64,000 nt of DNA from Guadua angustifolia (taxonomy: Eukaryota; Streptophyta; Magnoliopsida; Poales; Poaceae), in the NCBI GenBank assembly GCA_036346375.1, contig CM070502.1, forward strand, positions 18,018,924 to 18,082,923, written 5' to 3'. The notes below the pieces were generated by a model. That model saw only the letters and a program-made list of their open reading frames with translations, did not search any database and had not been told where the DNA came from. Made by a program: the position numbers and the translations under genes. How positions within the stretch are numbered: the first letter of the stretch is position 1; the number at the start of each line of letters is the position of its first letter. This document shows, one piece after another, positions 24,410-36,239 of the stretch.

Positions 24410-24515
24410 CGGTTTATTTGGTACATGGTTTGCTTTGTTTGTAGCATTTGGTTCTACAATCTCTACATTCTTATACCTAATATAACCAGGCTGCGAGTTC
24501 TAGGAATCTAGGATG
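24410..24515. repeat. Segment shared with the copy 2 upstream region
   Basis: This segment (TTTATTTGGTACATGGTTTG onward, to CTAGGATGGA) is matched at 33766-33870, upstream of copy 2. Together with the segment at 24335/33612 it shows that the duplicated unit reaches at least 1-3 kb upstream of the coding regions. No gene is seen in it. Confidence 0.75.
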
Positions 24516-24605
24516 GATCCTATTTAATTTCTACCTCGCAAGCAAGAAGGAAGACAATACTACAACATGGTAAGCTTGTGGGGGCATTTATATTTGCCAC
24601 GCTAT

Positions 24606-24860
24606 GTTTACACTCATCGTTATCAAACTTGACAGAATCCTTATTCTTCTCAAAATTGGAACCTGAGTTCTCTTCCACCACGCGATGGAAAAGGAGGTCC
24701 TGTGAAATTTCCTGAGCGGACTAGCTAGGCAGCATTTTCTCCTTTGTTGTGTCGTGGCCCATGCAATCACTTTCAACCTATGGTGAGCGGTAGCAGCGTC
24801 GATGGTCCGAGTTTACTATGGAGCTCCGGTCTTCGGCGTACCGCGTCAAAGACGGTAAGA
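24606..24860. repeat. Direct repeat A, second copy
   Basis: This is the second copy of the 23990-24400 segment, with part of the middle missing. The match ends at about 24860, directly before the CACTA-type terminus at 24866. Confidence 0.8.
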
Positions 24861-25240
24861 TCATACACTATTATAGAAATATATATCACAATCGGTCTTT
24901 TTTCATCATCACAATCGATTCTGGTGATGACACAAAGTCATTAGACAGTGATGAGGTGATGCTATAACAGTCGGTTTTTATCCGATAGAGATGAGAGGGT
25001 CATCTCTATCGGTACTTAGAAAGAAGCGATAGAGAGGGTGGTGTGCTGTTTTCCAATTCAACCTTCTAAAACAGCACATTTTACAGACAGTATGCATATA
25101 TCACATTCACACAATATAGATTATACACATTATGCACATATCAAATTCATATAACACAAACACTTTATTACAACACACATACCACATTCGTTCACAAAAT
25201 AGAACTCAAACATATGCTTAATCCAGTTCACCTACAATCA

Positions 25241-25629
<389 letters not shown>

Positions 25630-25647
25630 TATATATATATATATATA

Positions 25648-26020
25648 GGAAAATGGTTCCATACACTTGGGAGTACATACTCCCACCTTTATTATACCCC
25701 TTAAATGATATTGTTATACCTCTTTATCGTTTTGAGTATACTCTAATATTAATTATAAGATACTCCAAAATGAGTTTGATGAAAAATTTCATCAAAGTCC
25801 ACTCTTTATAGCATAATTTGTATATATACACCTTTTACATAAGGAAGAAGGTATATAGCAAAAAAATAAAGGGCTTTAATGATTTTTTTTTCAACCATGA
25901 CGCTTTGGAGTATATAAGAATTATTATTAGAGTATACCGAAAGTGATAAAAGAGTATAACACGTTCGTTTAAGTGGTATATTGGAGATGGAGTACGTACT
26001 CCTAAAATCTGGAAAAAGGC

Positions 26021-26022
<2 letters not shown>
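25648..26022. mobile_element. Foldback MITE with GGAGTACGTACTCC-type ends
   Basis: The left part (GGTTCCATACACTTGGGAGT) and the inverted right part (TTTTCCAGATTTTAGGAGTA) share GGAGTAC(A/G)TACTCC and then a TATACC(C/A)CTTAAA block. TA repeats flank both sides. The inverted repeats are less similar than in the neighbouring 278-bp element. Confidence 0.6.

Positions 26023-26064
<42 letters not shown>
26023..26064. repeat. (TA)n microsatellite
   Basis: A run of about 20 TA units follows directly on the right end of the second MITE. Confidence 0.95.
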
Positions 26065-26065
<1 letters not shown>

Positions 26066-26079
26066 CTTTCATGATCTTT

Positions 26080-26743
26080 AAACCCATCGTCCTCCGAGAT
26101 AACTTCCATCCAGTACCACGCATAAGTGATCTCGTAATTTGTTGGGTGAATAGCTTTCTAAGCTCTTCGGGGATATTGATATCTTTGCAAAATAAAAATG
26201 AGTGCTCTAATTTAAGTTCTAAAATTTCTAGGTGAAAGGCTAAGTGTATTATTATGCCTGTACATATATAACTTAGGGAAAAGGTTTGAACCCCGACTAG
26301 GATCAGCATGTGCTGCATGACATAGAAGCCGCAGAGGTCGTCGCTGCCTTGTTGATGACACTATGAAGAGAAAAAGAAATTAAGAGATGAAGAATAGATG
26401 TTAGAAAATATTAATCCTATATATGGTAGACACTTGTACCTTGAAGCGCACATATTCTAGCTTGGAGCCCTTTTTGTCATTGTGTGTCCCTCCTTCAGCG
26501 ACGTAATACGAGAAACTCCTATATACATTGGAGAGATACCGTTGAGTAAAACAAATGAATGTAGCTAAATACAGAAAGTGTTAGGTAAGAGTATTACACT
26601 TATCCAAATGAGGCTTGATCGAGGAGGCCATCGGTCTCTTCTTGATCGTGTAGGCCATCGTCATCGGGTTCCACCATATCTCTGTTGTATACTGAAAGGG
26701 TACTACCTATCTCCCCGTGATGGATCCAACACGTGTAATTCAT
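26080..26743 (-). pseudogene. Ulp1-like peptidase remnant of a CACTA element
   Basis: Read from 26743. MNYTCWIHHGE resembles the N-terminal YTCW-HGE word of CACTA proteins, then an acidic stretch (about 26600-26700). An exon with KKGSKLEYVRFK lies at about 26445-26530. Near 26330 is SDDLCGFYVMQHML, the catalytic-Cys block of C48 (Ulp1) peptidases as in the other two CACTA copies of this window. A C-terminal IPEELRKLFTQQI follows near 26160. The His and Asp parts are missing and the pieces lie in different frames, so this is a remnant. Confidence 0.5.
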
Positions 26744-27130
26744 CGTGAAACTATGTCACATAAGGTGATCCTCAATTTGAGCTGAGTTATTAAATCTCCT
26801 AAGATTGGTGCAATCAATGCAAAATATACGAAGTATACACCCCTCTTCACCATGTCTTCTGCAATTTTTTTGAATTCCTTAACACCCTATGAAATTCAGC
26901 ACTCACATAGCTTTTTTGATACATTCATTCCTCACGGTTCATCTGTAATTAAACTTTGCACAATAAATTAAGAAAAAACTAGAGCGATAGCTAGCTAGCT
27001 ATTTTAAATATTGAGACATCATTTTAATTAATATTACCTTTGCAAAATAGGTGACAGGTTTTTAGGATATATTATTGTACTCCCGGTTGATACCTAGCTT
27101 CTTCCCTAATTAAGAGCTTCCAATTCTCTA

Positions 27131-27316
27131 ACATCCCAAAAATTAAAAATATAAAAAATGAAACAAAGCAAACAAACTATAAAAATGAATTTGAAGTATT
27201 TTCTTAATTTGATTTTCTATTTTTCTGAATTTTCTAGCATTATTGATTCTTCTTGAGTTTTTGCATTAAAAGAAAAAGTCATACATACATACATACATAT
27301 ATATATATATATACAC

Positions 27317-27350
<34 letters not shown>

Positions 27351-29040
27351 TGAAATGGTAAAAGTAAGAAGGTAAAAGTAAAATATCAACAAAAATCTAA
27401 AAACAATAATATATAAATATTGGAACAACTCTAATCATGATGTTTGAGATAATTCTAGCAATTAAAATAAAATAAAATGCAAGATAATCACAAGATAAGA
27501 TTTCGATCCTAAGTCTTGTTAGAATTTCTTAGGAATATCTAGAGAATATCTGAAGGAAAGATTTTTACCCTACTGAACTAAGATCATTATCTACCTGTGG
27601 TAAAAATATCAAAATTAAAAATTATATTTATAGCCTTTAAAAATTAAAAATAGGAAGTGAATAAATTTGGAAATACCAATGTCAGAATTTTTAGAATTTA
27701 AATATCAAATATAAAAATCCAAAAATTTTAGAAACGATAAATATTGTTATTCTAAACCTAAATAAAAATCTATACAAAATAATAACCTCATTTTGATCAT
27801 CAATTAAATACAAAACTAAATAGACAAAAATTTAAAGGTTGCATTGTCAGAATTTTAATAAAATTTCTATCAAGAGTTTTTGCCTGAACATTTTACTGGA
27901 TGCTTATCTTTACCTTGCCGACTTATTTTTTATCAAAAACAATTAACTTGATCTGGTACCTGTAATCATTTCGGCAAGCTAGGCCTGTCCAGAAGCTGTA
28001 AAAGTCGGTAAAAGGTGGGCCCGACTACCCAGCTGGCCCTCTGTCGACTTCCTCCCTACCAAGTGCCCCCACACGTCAGCCACCGTCTACAACCCTCTTC
28101 TTTCTTCCTCTCCTCTCTGCTCTCTCTCTCTCTCTCTCTCTCTCTCGCGCAAAGATCAGCCCACCGCCTCATTCCTTTGTCGCCTTCCTGCCGCAATAAC
28201 GTGCAACCCCATGGTGCCGAACCACGTTACTTCCCTATTTAAGCCAAGTCAGGTCTTCATAGTCTCATCCAAAGCCTCGGTTGCACTTCGTCCCCTCCAA
28301 ATCTGGCGAAACCAGTGAAAAGGGGGAAACCTCAGTTAGCCTCTACAGTGAACCACAACCTGAACCACTTAGCTTATAGCCTCCTCTTAGCATCTAAAAC
28401 ACACCTCTATCCTCAATTTGAACCGTTCTTCCCTGGCGAGCTGCTGTGCTGAGTTCTTCTTCCGCTGCCACACCACTCACGGTGAGAGCCCCTCTTCGAT
28501 ACTCATCTTCCTAACCAAACTCGACAATGGGATCCTCTAAGTACACTAAGTCTCGTGGTGGTCAAATCACATCGCAAAAACATGTGCTTGAGCTCTGCTG
28601 CTGGTCGGCTATGGCTGTCGCCGCACTCGTGCGGTGACGACACCTCTCCCGACCACCTCCGACCGTCGCGAGAGTTTCATTGGGTGCGTATGAGTTCGCT
28701 GAAGCTCACCGTGGAATCGATTCATCAGCTCCGGCCTTCCCTCACCGTCGGTGAACATCGGCGTCGCTTCCACTGCTTTGAGACACTGACAGGCGGGGCC
28801 CCCGAGTCATCCGCTTACACCACACCCAATCACTGCCGAGCGGTTCCCACTGGTCAGCCGCTCTGCTGCGCAGCTCACGGGTCTGTGCGTCAGTCGCATG
28901 CGCTCGACCTCTCTCTGCCGTCTGGGCCTAGCCCGTCAGTGCCTCAGCCTGGCACTGCCCAAAAACGGAAAGCACATCTTCAATGTGAAAACATACTTTC
29001 CCTTTTGGGCAATTTTCTGATTTTAGTATTTTGCAAACCG
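27131..29040 (+). mobile_element. Probable LTR fragment
   Basis: It starts with AACATCCCAAAAATT, close to the TGTAACATCCC start of the solo LTRs, and continues AT-rich with words shared with 61900-62650 in opposite orientation (for example TGCATTGTCAGAATTT). Near 28000 it turns GC-rich, with a TATTTAAG box at about 28238 and a long pyrimidine leader, as in LTR U3/R regions. A (CATA)n tract lies at 27281-27348 and (CT)n at 28118-28146. The 162-codon frame 28555-29043 has no recognisable domain. No TG...CA pair or target duplication was found. Confidence 0.4.
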
Positions 29041-29174
29041 TAGACTATTCAAGTAACCATATATTTTGCATTTCAACTTCAAGAACACATGCATCGGCGA
29101 ATGGTTCTTCAAAATATAAGACACACAACACAATAAAAGTACTTGGCATATATTCTGTCATCGCATTCGTCTCC

Positions 29175-32100
29175 TTAATCGAGTGTGGTTTTGATTGCGG
29201 TTTTGATTGCATGCAGCTCCTTGATGATATCTTTGGTGGACAATCTACTAGACGGCATTTCCTCAGAGCAGAACATCCCAAGTTTGAGTAGAGAAATCAG
29301 AGAGTCGACCCTTCTTCTGTCTGATGGACCGTCCACTGTTGCAGGGCCATTTTCAAGCTCTGTCACCAATTCCCTGTCGATAATGTCGATCGCTCCGCTG
29401 TTCAAAACCATCCCAACATACTTGCGAAGGCTTAGTCCTTGCTCAAATATGTTATCTGGGGGCCTCTTTCCAGTTACCATTTCAAGAATAAGAACTCCGA
29501 AGCTATAAATGTCTCCATGAGTTGAAACCATATTTCCAGCAGCATACTCTGTTGCATTGAATATTGACGTCACGATAACTAACAATTAAGGAACATTTTA
29601 TTCTTCCTGATGTACAAGTAATTAATTTAAAGCCTGGGCATAAATTAGCAAGTTCAAGTACTAGCAAATTATGTAAAATACACAATACTTAAGTAATATA
29701 CTACTGCATTAGGTTAGAGGCATTTGGCAATAGCTGTTCTTCTTTGTAATATACTTGGTTTCATAAATAAGTTAAGAATTGTGAAGGAAAAAATATTAGG
29801 CTAACCTGAAGGAGCATAACCAATTGTCCCTCTAAATCCCATCGAGCTCGTGGAGAGTTGGAAAGATGAGCATCCCTCAGCAAGAATCCTGGCTAGTCCA
29901 AAATCTCCAACATGTGCCACCATATCAACATCCAAAAGCACGTTACTTGGCTTAAGATCACAATGCACAATCGGCGCAGCACCATGGAAATGGAGATAAT
30001 CCAATGCACAGGCCACGTCAAACAGTATGTTCACTCTTTGGACAAGACTCAAGTGCCTCTCCTCCCATTGGTTATTTGCGTTAGGATGAAGCCACTCTTC
30101 TAAGCTGCCATTGGGCATGAAGTCGAACACGATTGCTTTGAAATCGTTGCCATTGAAGTCGATGCTTGAGCAGACTGTAATTATCTTGACAAGATTTCGG
30201 TGCCGTAATTTTCTCATCGCCTCACATTCAGCTGTGAAACTCTTGAGAGCCCCAGGTGTCTGAAGTTTTAGAACTTTTACAGCAACAAGATTTTCATTCT
30301 CACCAGTTTCATCATACAATTTTCCTCTGTAGACAGATCCGTAGCTCCCGTTGCCCAACAAATTGATTGTTGAGAAACCATCTGTTGCGAGTGCCAATTG
30401 CTGGTAGGAGACAGATTGGTGGCCTCCCATGGATATTGTTGAAAGGCTTTCTCTTGATTTTTTTCTTGTGGCAAGCAAGGAAGCCAAGGAGCAATGAAAG
30501 GATGCTGGTTGTTGTTGCAACTAGAGAGATAACAACGGCCAGCATTGGGAATTTATGCTTTTTCTTCGAAAATTGAAGAGAACATGGAGGCAAATGAAGG
30601 TCTTGGATGCCGCCACAAAGTTTCCCGTTGCCTTGGACTGAGATTCCAGTAGCATTTGCAAAAACTCCAACAGTTGGAACTTCACCATCAAAGTTGTTGA
30701 AAGAAAGGTTCAGATTATAGAGCGCGTTAAAGCCTCCTAAGAACTTGGGTATTTGGCCCGAAATGTTGTTGCTTGAGAGGTCAAGAATTTCTAAGCCCTT
30801 CAACCCACTCAAGAGTGAGGGAATATTGCCTGTGAATGAATTATTTTTTAGGGAGAGAATTTGGAGAATCTGGCATTTCCCTAGAGTAGCAGGAATGTCC
30901 CCTGAGAGTTGATTGAACTTGGCATCAATCGCCACAAGATTTTGTAGATTCCCAACTTCAGGCGGTATTGGTCCTTCCAGATGATTACTAGAGATATCTA
31001 AAAATATTGAGAGTGTTGTGACGTTGAATAAACTCGCGGGAATGGTACCTGTAAAGTTATTAAAACTGAGGTCTAGTGCCAACAAAGAAACCATGTTTCC
31101 TAGAGTGATCGGGATGGTACCACTGAAGGCATTCATTGCAAGTACCAACTTGTTTAGTCGAGTTAAATTGCCTATAGTAGGTGGGAGTGGCCCGCTCAAG
31201 CTATTGTTTCCTAGATACAAAACTTGCAGATTCCGAAGCATACTGAATGAAGATGGGAGAGTTCCACTGAAGAAATTGTCGCCCAGTTCAAGGGTATTTA
31301 AATTGACAAGGTTACCAATTTCTCTAGGTATATACCCTGATATGTTGTTTATAGCTAGGCTGAGAACTGTCAGTGATGTGGATAAATTGGAAACTACAGA
31401 AGGAAGCACTCCACTAAGCCTATTGACAGCGAAGTGCAAATATTGTAACTGGGAGCAATTGGATAATGCTGTCATAAATTTCCAATCCTCTGGTTCTTTC
31501 GCTTCAAAAGCATTATAAGAGAGAGAGAACCACTCGAGGCTCTGTAACCCTCCAAGCTCTGAAGGAACTACACCGCTAAAGTTGTTGTACTGGAACTCAA
31601 TGTCAGAGAGATTGGACGCATTAACCAGTGAAGATGGGAGATGGCCATGAAACATATTTTGTCCGATAAGGAATATCTCGAGTAGAGGAAGTGTATTGAA
31701 TGCGTTTGGAGGTATCGTCCCACTAAGCTCATTGAAGCCTACACCAAAACCTGTTAGGGATGATATGTTCCAAATAGCAGGCGGGATGGACCAATACTTT
31801 GTCAGGTTGTTCGTTCCCAGGTCAAGCCGACCAAGAGATGAACGTATGCCACCAGATAGTTGGTTCTTATGAAGAAAAAGAACTTTGAGGCTGGAGAGAT
31901 TGCCAATAACGGCAGGAATCTCGCCCGACAGCATGTTTTTCCCAAGAGCCAATAAGGTAAGTGAGGACAAGTTTCCCAATGACGGCGGGATCTCCCCAGA
32001 AAAACCATTGGATTGTAGCCACAAAATGGAGAGATTTCTCAAGACGCCGATCTCACCTGGGATCTCACCTTGGAGATGGTTGAGGCCCAACCTAAGCTCC

Positions 32101-32537
32101 ATGAGCTCAGCGCATCGTCTCAATGTTGTCGGAATGCTTCCTTGTAGAGAATTCATGGTAAGGTTCAGCACTCGAAGTCTACCGAGACGGCCGAGCTCGT
32201 GAGGTATCTGCCCCACGAGGTGGTTGTCCCCAAGGTCTAGTGTCTTGAGGTACGAGAGATTGCCCAAGAACGGCGAGATTCGCCCTGACAGCCCAAAGGA
32301 GTTGACGTTTAGCTCGACGATCCTCTCTGTGTGCTTGCGGCCGCACCCAACGCCCCGCCACCTGCACGGGTGGTTGGAGCTATTCCACGAAAGGAGCGAG
32401 CCAGATGGGTCGGACACCATAGACTTGAAGGAGAGGAGTGCGAGCACTTGCACAGTAGTGACATTGGCGCTGCTCCCTAGAGACACCGTACGATCGGGAC
32501 ACAAGGACAGGATGAAGCACAAGAAGATCAAACTCAT
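29175..32537 (-). pseudogene. LRR receptor-like kinase, subfamily XII, copy 2, frameshifted
   Basis: Same structure as copy 1: exon 1 29806-32537, intron 29549-29805 with GT/AG ends, exon 2 29175-29548. The signal peptide, LRR domain and transmembrane helix read through. Just after the helix, at about 30452-30461, there is a run of seven T where copy 1 has six; this shifts the frame and stops translation at 30312 before the kinase. The kinase itself is otherwise open (29801-30520, then exon 2) and keeps GNGSYGS, VHCDLKPSN and GDFGLAR. Differences from copy 1 include loss of a few residues and insertion of KYW in one LRR, APSE in place of APPE at the splice, and a 12-bp duplication adding four residues before the C-terminus. 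Total exon length is 3n+1, as expected from one extra base. Confidence 0.88.
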
Positions 32538-32625
32538 GACTTATTTCTAGTTGCTTTAGAGGGAGGGGAAGATTTGCGGTTGAGAGGTAAAGAGTGATGA
32601 GCAGAAATTCACTTGGAAGTGATCG

Positions 32626-32633
32626 TATAAATA
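32626..32633 (-). promoter_or_regulatory. TATA box of receptor kinase copy 2
   Basis: TATTTATA on the minus strand lies about 90 bp upstream of the ATG at 32537. A second copy of the box and its surroundings (ATATAAATAGGGACACTCAT on the plus strand) lies about 45 bp further upstream, produced by a short tandem duplication. Confidence 0.6.
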
Positions 32634-32640
32634 GGGGCAC

Positions 32641-34159
32641 TCATGCAATCACTTTCAGTTTATGGTATACTCATATAAATAGGGACACTCATGTGGTGCA
32701 CTCATCCAATCGCTTTTAATTTGTGCACCAACCCTCTTGCGGTGCACTCATGCATTCCATTGCTTTCAATTTGTGCACCAAATCAACATAAATTTTTTTG
32801 AAAAAATAAATATGTACGTTAAGAGTAACAAAAATGAGAAAAATCTGGCAAATGATAAATCAAAGGGAAAAAAAAGAGAGGAATGATAGTGATCATGGCA
32901 AAGTTTTTTTTTTCCTTCTGACACATTTTTTTAGGGGAAGCTGAGCACTTTATTGCACAAATATATCAAGATTACAATCCTCACGAAGAGGTGAGACATG
33001 AAAACTAGGGAATACACCTTGCCACTCTTGCGAACCCGATTGTGTACAAGCGAACTTAGCAGAACAATAGGCTAGGTTATTTGCATCCCACCGCACAACT
33101 TGAAAGGAAACATCGTCACTGAAAAAATTACAATGCTCTCCAACTTCAGCAATAATTACATATTTTTAATTTAAAGCAGAGAGTTTAAAGGGTGCCAGAA
33201 CACTCTATATACAAGATCGTCATTTTTTTTTGAATTTTTTACGTTGATTTGTTGCCAAATTAAACCGAAAGTTGATCGCATTAGTTAAAAAAGAGTGATT
33301 GTATATTATATTGCCCATGAGAATACGGGATCCCAAATAAAATAATTAAGGCTCACGTTAAATCGAAAATTAGTTGAGTATCTCCAAACTTGCCATATGG
33401 AACAAGAACCGGGCTGGAAGAAATCCAACATCACAGGCCGGCCGGCAGCACGTACGTCCAGGTAACGCTAGACCATATGCAACAAGAGCCGGGCTGGAAG
33501 GAATCCAACATCACAGGCCGGCACAACGTACGAACGTTTAGTTATCTGTAGCCATCCTGCATTGACCGTGTTGTCTGTAGCCTCTACTACAAAAGTCTAC
33601 GATAGCAGCGTCGATCGAGTTTACTATGGGGCTCCGGTCTTCGGCGTCGCGCGTCACAGACGGCAGGACCACGATCTTTGATGACCGACTGGACTTTCGG
33701 CAATTTGATTTGTTCTTGACGTCTTTTACTACCTGCTCATTAAAATTTGCAAATATGAGTTCTTTGTTTATTTGGTACATGGTTTGCTTTGTTTGTAGCA
33801 TTTGGTTCTACAAATACAGTCTCGACATTTTCTTATACCAAATATAACCAGGCTGTGAGTTCTAGGATGGATTCTACTTCTACCTTAACCAAGATTCCAA
33901 GAAGGAAGACAAGGGATGCTAAAAGCCAAATGAAAAGAAGAAAAAACACATGAAAACATTAGAAAGCCTATGCTGTTTTGCAAACCCTAGACTTACGTAT
34001 CGGACAACCTAGTACACCCAATAGTTAGCGAACTCGCCAGAAATTCGGTATTGGCCGCTCAAATCACAGGCATCGGCCATGGAGCTCGAGGCTCAAGTGA
34101 CCCTGCGGCAAAAACCGCTGCGCTTCTGTGCGGCGGCGGTGCCCATGAGAAGGCGGGAG
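32641..34159. other. Upstream region of receptor kinase copy 2
   Basis: 32641-32790 is a tandem array of CACTCATGCAATC/TTTGTGCACCAA words next to the promoter. 32925-33150, minus strand, reads like the end of a plant RNase H-type domain (VVRWDANNLAYCSAKFA) and is probably a LINE fragment. 33393-33535 is a 78-bp tandem duplication. 33605-33870 matches the region upstream of copy 1. At 34078 a short frame starts MELEAQVTLRQKPLRF and runs into the copia LTR; it could be a first exon cut by the insertion. No complete gene is seen. Confidence 0.5.
32925..33150 (-). pseudogene. RNase H-like domain fragment (LINE-type)
   Basis: The minus-strand reading contains VVRWDANNLAYCSAKFACTQ followed by a short tail and a stop. 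The pattern (R-x-x-N-x-x-A-x-x-x-A) matches the last helix of the plant RVT_3/RNase H-like domain. Nothing upstream of it is recognisable. Confidence 0.35.
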
Positions 34160-36232
34160 TGTTAGAGTGAAAATGTAGAGAACAACTGTGATGTAATTGA
34201 TGTATGAACTTGTGATCCCTTTCATTCATTGATCAATAGATATATATACATGTTGAATGGGTGGATTCACACCCATTCGTGGATTTACAGTTGAGGGGGA
34301 GAGGGAGAGAACGAGAGACGGTTGAAACTCCGTTTCGGTTGCTTCGGTTTTTGCTTCGCGTCGTTTGGATGAGATCATCCGATTTTAGTCTTAACACTCC
34401 CCCTTGATCGAATCCATCTTCTGAGATCAATATGAAATATATTGTCCATGAACTTGATATGCCTAATATCATCTTCTAAAAAAAACCCAGTGGGAAAAAA
34501 TAGATGATACGACATATAAACTGTATCGATATTGCCTCATTAAAAACTTTACATGAGAAAACCTCAAAGAGGAAAAACTCACACAAAGAAAAGAGTACAA
34601 TATAATGTTTAAACAGGTTATTTAGCAGAAAGAGAAACTCCCCCTGACTCCTGCAAATCTCTAAGTCGTCTCATACCAATTCCCTTAACACATTTAGAAA
34701 ATGTAGAATAAGGTAGAGACTTTGTGAATAAATCAGCGAGATTATCACATGACTTAGTTTGCAGAATGTTTATTTCCCCCACTCTTTTGCAATTCATGAG
34801 GATAAAACAATTTTGGAGCAATATGCTTAGTGATGTTGCTCTTAATATAACATGTCTCCATCTGAACAATACAGGCAGCATTATCTTCATAGATAATGGT
34901 TGGAGATTCAATAGAACCAATACCACATGACTGAAGTATGTGATTTATCATTCTGCGAAGCCAAACACATTCTCGGGAGGCCTCATATAATGCGATTATT
35001 TCGAATGATTGGTAGAGGTAGCCACCAAAGTTTGTTTGGAAGATTTCCAAGAGATGGTCGTTCCACCTTGTAAGTATACAAAGCCGATGCGTGATCCGGC
35101 ATTATGGGGATCGGATAAATAGCCAAGATCTGTATATCCAACAAAGTCGAATCTCGGTTTCTTCCATAGAAAAGACCAAGATCTCTTGTACCATTGAGAT
35201 ATCTAAAGACATTCTTTACTCCGGACCAATAACGCTTGGTAGAACAGCGTGTCTTGCAAATAGATTCACTGCAAATGCAATGTCCAGCCGGGTACTATTT
35301 GCAAGATACATGAGCGCACCAAAGCACTGAGATAAGGGTACTCAGGTCTTAATATCTCCTCTCCATCACCCCGAGGTCTAAAAGAGTCTTTCTCCATGTC
35401 TAGAAATCTGACCACCATAGGGGTTCTGGATGGATATGACTTATCCATATTGAATTTCTCCAATATTTTCTGAATATAAGTAGCTTGATATACAAAAATT
35501 CCTGAAGGTAAATGCTCAAGTTGCAAACCTAAGCAAAATTTGGTTTTACCCAAATCCTTCATCTCAAACTCCGTCTTTAAATGATGACGTGCTTCATTAA
35601 TATCGGTTTCATTGCCGATGATGTTGAGATCATCAACATACACCGAAATAATACAAAATCCTGTAGAGGATTTCTTAATGAAAACACATGGGCAGTCATC
35701 ATTATTAGTGTACCCCTTTAAAGAAAGGAATTCACTTAATCGATTGTACCACATGCATACGATTGCTTCAAGCTATATAATGACTTCGCAATTTTACACA
35801 ATACATATTACGATTTGTCTGTGGATCCGGTACATTGATTCCTTCAGGAACCTTCATGTAAATCTCAGAATCCAATGACCCATACAAGTATGCTGTCACT
35901 ACGTCCATCAACTGCAAAGATAGACGATTTTGAACTGCCAACGATATCAAATATCGGAAAGTTATGCCACTCATAACTGGAGAATAAGTCTCATTATAAT
36001 CAACACCGGGCCTTTGCGTAAAGCGTTGAGCTACTAGCCTTGCTTTATATCTCACCACTTCATTATTTTCATTCCGTTTCCGGACGAAAACCCACTTGTA
36101 TCCTACAGGGAAAATGCCACGAGGTGTAGGCATCACTTCCGAGAATAATTCTCTTTTATAAAGCGAGGCAATCTCTTTTTCGATCGCTTCCTTCCATTGA
36201 TTCCAGTCCGAGCGTTTTCTACACTCTACCAT
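34160..36232 (-). mobile_element. Ty1-copia retrotransposon, 3' half
   Basis: At the left is a 237-bp LTR (34160-34396; TGTTAGAGTG to TCTTAACA on the plus strand), followed at 34397-34408 by the complement of a polypurine tract, as expected for a minus-strand element. The pol 3' half lies beyond it. Everything upstream of reverse transcriptase, including the other LTR, is missing: the match ends near 36235. Confidence 0.85.
34618..36232 (-). pseudogene. Copia reverse transcriptase and RNase H, degraded
   Basis: 35768-36232 holds the start of the RVT_2 reverse transcriptase (GYKWVFVRKRNENN, VRYKARLVAQ, LMDVVTAYLYG). 35266-35754 holds the second half with the YVDD active-site block (ISVYVDDLNIIG) and MKDLGKTKFCLGLQ. 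34618-35050 holds the RNase H end (ITKHIAPKLFYPHE, ADLFTKSLP). The three parts are in different frames with stops between them, so no working protein is expected. Protease and integrase regions are absent. Confidence 0.85.
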
Positions 36233-36239
36233 GGATTTA

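Noticed and set aside
28555..29043. 162-codon plus-strand frame
   Set aside because: Composition fits the GC-rich part of an LTR; no recognisable domain, and the sequence just after it is the receptor kinase flank.
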